Positions 7,069-9,459 of a stretch of DNA of 9,459 nucleotides are shown piece by piece; the stretch's first letter is position 1, and each line of letters opens with the position of its first letter. Source of the DNA: Acidobacteriota bacterium (GTDB lineage: Bacteria; Acidobacteriota; Holophagae; Thermotomaculales; Thermotomaculaceae). The stretch spans positions 1-9,459 of the forward strand of contig JAMOUY010000168.1 in the NCBI GenBank assembly GCA_027067895.1, read 5' to 3'. Below the pieces are notes generated by a model. The model made no database searches. It was given only the letters and a program-made list of their open reading frames with translations, and had not been told where the DNA came from. The position numbers and the translations under genes were made by a program.

Positions 7069-9459
7069 AATTGCCAGACTTTTTATTTTCAAGTTCTTCA
7101 AGTTTCTTCTTTGCAAATTCTCCCTGAACCTGACCCTTGTACGCATCCGCAATTTTTCTGTAAAGTTTTACCGCATCGTCGTAATATCCCAACTTTTCGC
7201 ATATTTTCGCCGCATTAAACCTTGCCGTTGTAGCCCACATAATCTCTTTCGGGTGAAGATAGGTAACCGCCAGATAATTTTCAAGCGCTTTGTCCAAATC
7301 ACCCAAACTTTCATAACACTCCGCCATGTAAAACGTTACTTCCGCCTTTGCGTCGTCGTTGTTTATCAATGGCAATACTCTTTGAAACTCATTTAAAGCC
7401 TCTTTTATTTTGCCGTTTTTTTGAAGAAAAAGGGCAACCCTAACCCTTTCATCAACCTGCTTTGCGTCGGAAGGCAGAGTTTTCAGGTATTGAATATAAC
7501 TGTCAACAGCCTTTGACACCTGACCGGTTTTTTCATAGCAAATTCCAAGGTAGTAATAAACGGCAAACAAGAGTTTTTTTATGTTTTTATCTTTTCTTTC
7601 AATAACTTTTTCAAAATAAGAGGCCGCCTTGGAATATTCTTTGTCGTTAAAGTGAATCAATCCCAATTTGTAACAAGAAAGAGTGTAATATTCGCTATCG
7701 GGAAAAGAGTTTACTATTGTTTCAAGGTATGAGACAGGCGGATTTTTCAAAGTTTCAAAAAGGAAGTAATAGGCTTTGTCAACTCCCTTGGCATCAGGAT
7801 AGTTTTCAACAGCCATTTTGTAAAAGTAAACCGCTTTGGGAATATTCCCTTTAAGCCTGTATTTTTCCGCTTTTTTCAAAAATCCCTGTACCCCGTGAAA
7901 ATTTTCAGGGTTATTTTTCACATATTCGGGCTCATTTTCCATTACCACAAGATAATCGCCCGTTTTTTCAACAATAGGTTCAAGTTCAATCAAAGCAAGT
8001 TTCCTAACCGTATCTCCCGCCCTTGAATATTCCAAAACCTTTATCAAATAATTCTTTTTCACCGCTTCGTCCTGCTGTTTTAAAGCGGAAAGATAAATTA
8101 AAAGAGGGTTTTCGCTTTTTAAAGCAAGGGAAAAGGCATCTTTTTCCTTTCCCGCAAACATAAGAGAAAAATATTTTGTTTCATCGTTTTTTGCAATTTT
8201 CAAAGCATTTTGAATATTTCCGCTTTTAGCAAGGCTGTATGCGTAAAGTTTTTCATAGTAAGGCGTCGTTTTTAGTTTTTTAAAATAAGAGCAAGCGTTT
8301 TTGTAATCCGACGTAAGGTAATAAGACAGGGACAGTAAAAGATTTTTATTCGCGATTTTAACGTTTGAGGATAAAAGTTTTATTAAATCCGAATACATTC
8401 CGTAGCGAAAATACGCATCTGCAAGGTATGCGGTTGCATTCGGGACAACGGGGGAATCTTTGTAATTTAACAAAATATTCTCAAATGATTTTATGCTTTC
8501 CGCATAATTTCCCCTGTCAAGCATAAGTTTGCCGTAAACAAAGTATGCATCATCCGTAACCTGCGACGTTTTACCGTACTTTTTCAAAAAATCCGCAAGC
8601 ATTGTCAAAGCCTTGTCCCTGTCGCCGTTGTAAAGCGTACATTTAATTCTATTCAACATTGCTATTGAAGAAAACGGGCCTTCGGGATTTTTTTCAATAC
8701 ACTTGTTGTAAAACAAAAGAGCATTGTTTAAATCGTTTAATTTTGAAAGATAGTATTCGGCAAGTTTAAAATAGTCTCTGTGCGTATCGGACATTAGAGT
8801 GTATTTTCTTAAAAATGAGGCCGCTTTGGAATAATCTCTCAAATTGTCGTAAACCCAAAAAGAAAGTTTGGAAAAATCTTTGTCTTCAATATAGGCGTTT
8901 TTTTCAATAAGTTTTTTACTGTCAAGAAGCAGACCTTTTTTGTACAAAAGAGAAAGGTTAAAGTATGCCCTTTCTTCTTCCGAAAGCGAAGGAAGGGGGA
9001 CAAGTTTTCTAAAAAGGCCATACGCTTCTTTGTTTTTATTTGCTTTCACAAGACAGTGAACGGCGAAAAATCCGTCTTCCCTTAAATCGTTTTTTATAAA
9101 GTAGGAATAAGCCTGCTCATATTTCTTTTTCCCGTAATAAATCAGCCCCAAATATCTGTTTAGCATCGGGTCTTTATATCCTTCTTGTTCAAGTTTTTTC
9201 AAAATTGAAGCCGCTTTGCCGAATTTTTTGTAATGGTAATAGGAAATCGCAAGTTTTAACCTGACAGCATTGTCAAACTTAATCTTTAAATAAGAATTGT
9301 AGTCGGAAATAGACTCCTTAAAATTATTCCGCTTAAAAGCAAGGTCTCCTTTTAAAAGATAGTATTGGCTTACAAGGTCCTTGGGAATTCCCTTAAACGG
9401 CTTAAAATCCTGCTCAATGGTTTTTAAAATAGCAAAACTTTTTTTCAAATCGTTCTCAA
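7067..9459 (-). CDS. Large TPR repeat protein (5' end beyond right edge)
   Basis: At least 796 residues are visible. The frame stays open to the window edge (Glu-Asn-Asp precedes the first in-frame TTG at 9448), so the true start and any signal peptide are off the window. Essentially the whole visible chain is tetratricopeptide repeats, more than a dozen units of about 34 residues, such as GDLAFKRNNFKESISDYNSY near the beginning, RGNYAESIKSFENILLNY in the middle, and NDKEYSKAASYFEKVIE, KTGQVSKAVDSYIQYLKTLP and LGDLDKALENYLAVTYLHP near the end. The spacing and the paired-helix sequence style resemble BamD/CpoB-type envelope TPRs. No catalytic motif is visible. TPR solenoids scaffold protein complexes; the partner is unknown. 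It ends in TAG, 11 bases before the OsmC-family gene. Two exported TPR proteins lie further downstream, so a role in the cell envelope is plausible but inferred. Confidence 0.85.
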   Translation of the reverse strand, partial: ENDLKKSFAILKTIEQDFKPFKGIPKDLVSQYYLLKGDLAFKRNNFKESISDYNSYLKIKFDNAVRLKLAISYYHYKKFGKAASILKKLEQEGYKDPMLNRYLGLIYYGKKKYEQAYSYFIKNDLREDGFFAVHCLVKANKNKEAYGLFRKLVPLPSLSEEERAYFNLSLLYKKGLLLDSKKLIEKNAYIEDKDFSKLSFWVYDNLRDYSKAASFLRKYTLMSDTHRDYFKLAEYYLSKLNDLNNALLFYNKCIEKNPEGPFSSIAMLNRIKCTLYNGDRDKALTMLADFLKKYGKTSQVTDDAYFVYGKLMLDRGNYAESIKSFENILLNYKDSPVVPNATAYLADAYFRYGMYSDLIKLLSSNVKIANKNLLLSLSYYLTSDYKNACSYFKKLKTTPYYEKLYAYSLAKSGNIQNALKIAKNDETKYFSLMFAGKEKDAFSLALKSENPLLIYLSALKQQDEAVKKNYLIKVLEYSRAGDTVRKLALIELEPIVEKTGDYLVVMENEPEYVKNNPENFHGVQGFLKKAEKYRLKGNIPKAVYFYKMAVENYPDAKGVDKAYYFLFETLKNPPVSYLETIVNSFPDSEYYTLSCYKLGLIHFNDKEYSKAASYFEKVIERKDKNIKKLLFAVYYYLGICYEKTGQVSKAVDSYIQYLKTLPSDAKQVDERVRVALFLQKNGKIKEALNEFQRVLPLINNDDAKAEVTFYMAECYESLGDLDKALENYLAVTYLHPKEIMWATTARFNAAKICEKLGYYDDAVKLYRKIADAYKGQVQGEFAKKKLEELENKKSGN

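Noticed and set aside
6905..7396. Open frame of 163 codons on the plus strand
   Set aside because: It lies antisense across the OsmC-family gene and the end of the TPR gene, both well supported. Its translation is rich in Arg, Phe and Leu with no recognisable domain.
9446..9448. TTG as the real start of the large TPR protein
   Set aside because: The frame remains open to the window edge, no Shine-Dalgarno lies before this codon, and the following residues are not a signal peptide. The gene most likely begins outside the window.
1..9459. CRISPR arrays, tRNA/rRNA genes, insertion sequences and direct repeats
   Set aside because: I saw no regularly spaced repeats, tRNA-like cloverleaf, transposase motif or terminal inverted repeats; nearly all sequence is accounted for by the minus-strand genes.

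Overview
All genes in this window are read from the minus strand and are packed almost without gaps. The longest non-coding stretch is about 60 bases, so there is no empty region to describe. The DNA is AT-rich. Two proteins carry clear Sec signal peptides, and a transmembrane Hanks-type kinase bears periplasmic PEGA domains. This points to a diderm, PEGA- and TPR-rich bacterium. Acidobacteriota-like or deltaproteobacteria-like lineages are plausible, but I cannot place the organism from this sequence alone.

In transcription order (right to left): (1) a very large TPR repeat protein whose 5' end lies beyond the right edge; (2) a small OsmC-family protein starting 11 bases after it, with a strong Shine-Dalgarno; (3) a 60-base gap holding a good sigma70-type promoter; (4) a receptor-like Ser/Thr protein kinase (cytoplasmic kinase, one transmembrane helix, PEGA-type extracytoplasmic repeats); (5) a secreted TPR plus beta-propeller (NHL-like) protein overlapping the kinase by ATGA; (6) a secreted PEGA-PDZ-TPR protein overlapping the previous gene by TAATG; (7) a small protein that looks like a catalytically dead DUF2064/CofC-like nucleotidyltransferase-fold protein; (8) the N-terminal part of thiL (thiamine-monophosphate kinase), which begins at a TTG codon inside the end of gene 7 and runs off the left edge. 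The thiL fragment is easy to miss because it lacks an ATG start and is cut by the window edge.

Genes 4 to 6 form a translationally coupled block that encodes a membrane kinase and two exported repeat proteins. One of these shares PEGA modules with the kinase ectodomain. The simplest reading is an envelope-sensing or envelope-assembly module. Its role is an inference, and I recognise no named system. Genes 7 and 8 follow in the same run, joining an apparent pseudoenzyme to a cofactor-biosynthesis gene. The most notable observations are the kinase/secreted-PEGA operon, a predicted near-leaderless kinase transcript (3-base 5' UTR), and the degenerate DUF2064 protein coupled to thiL.
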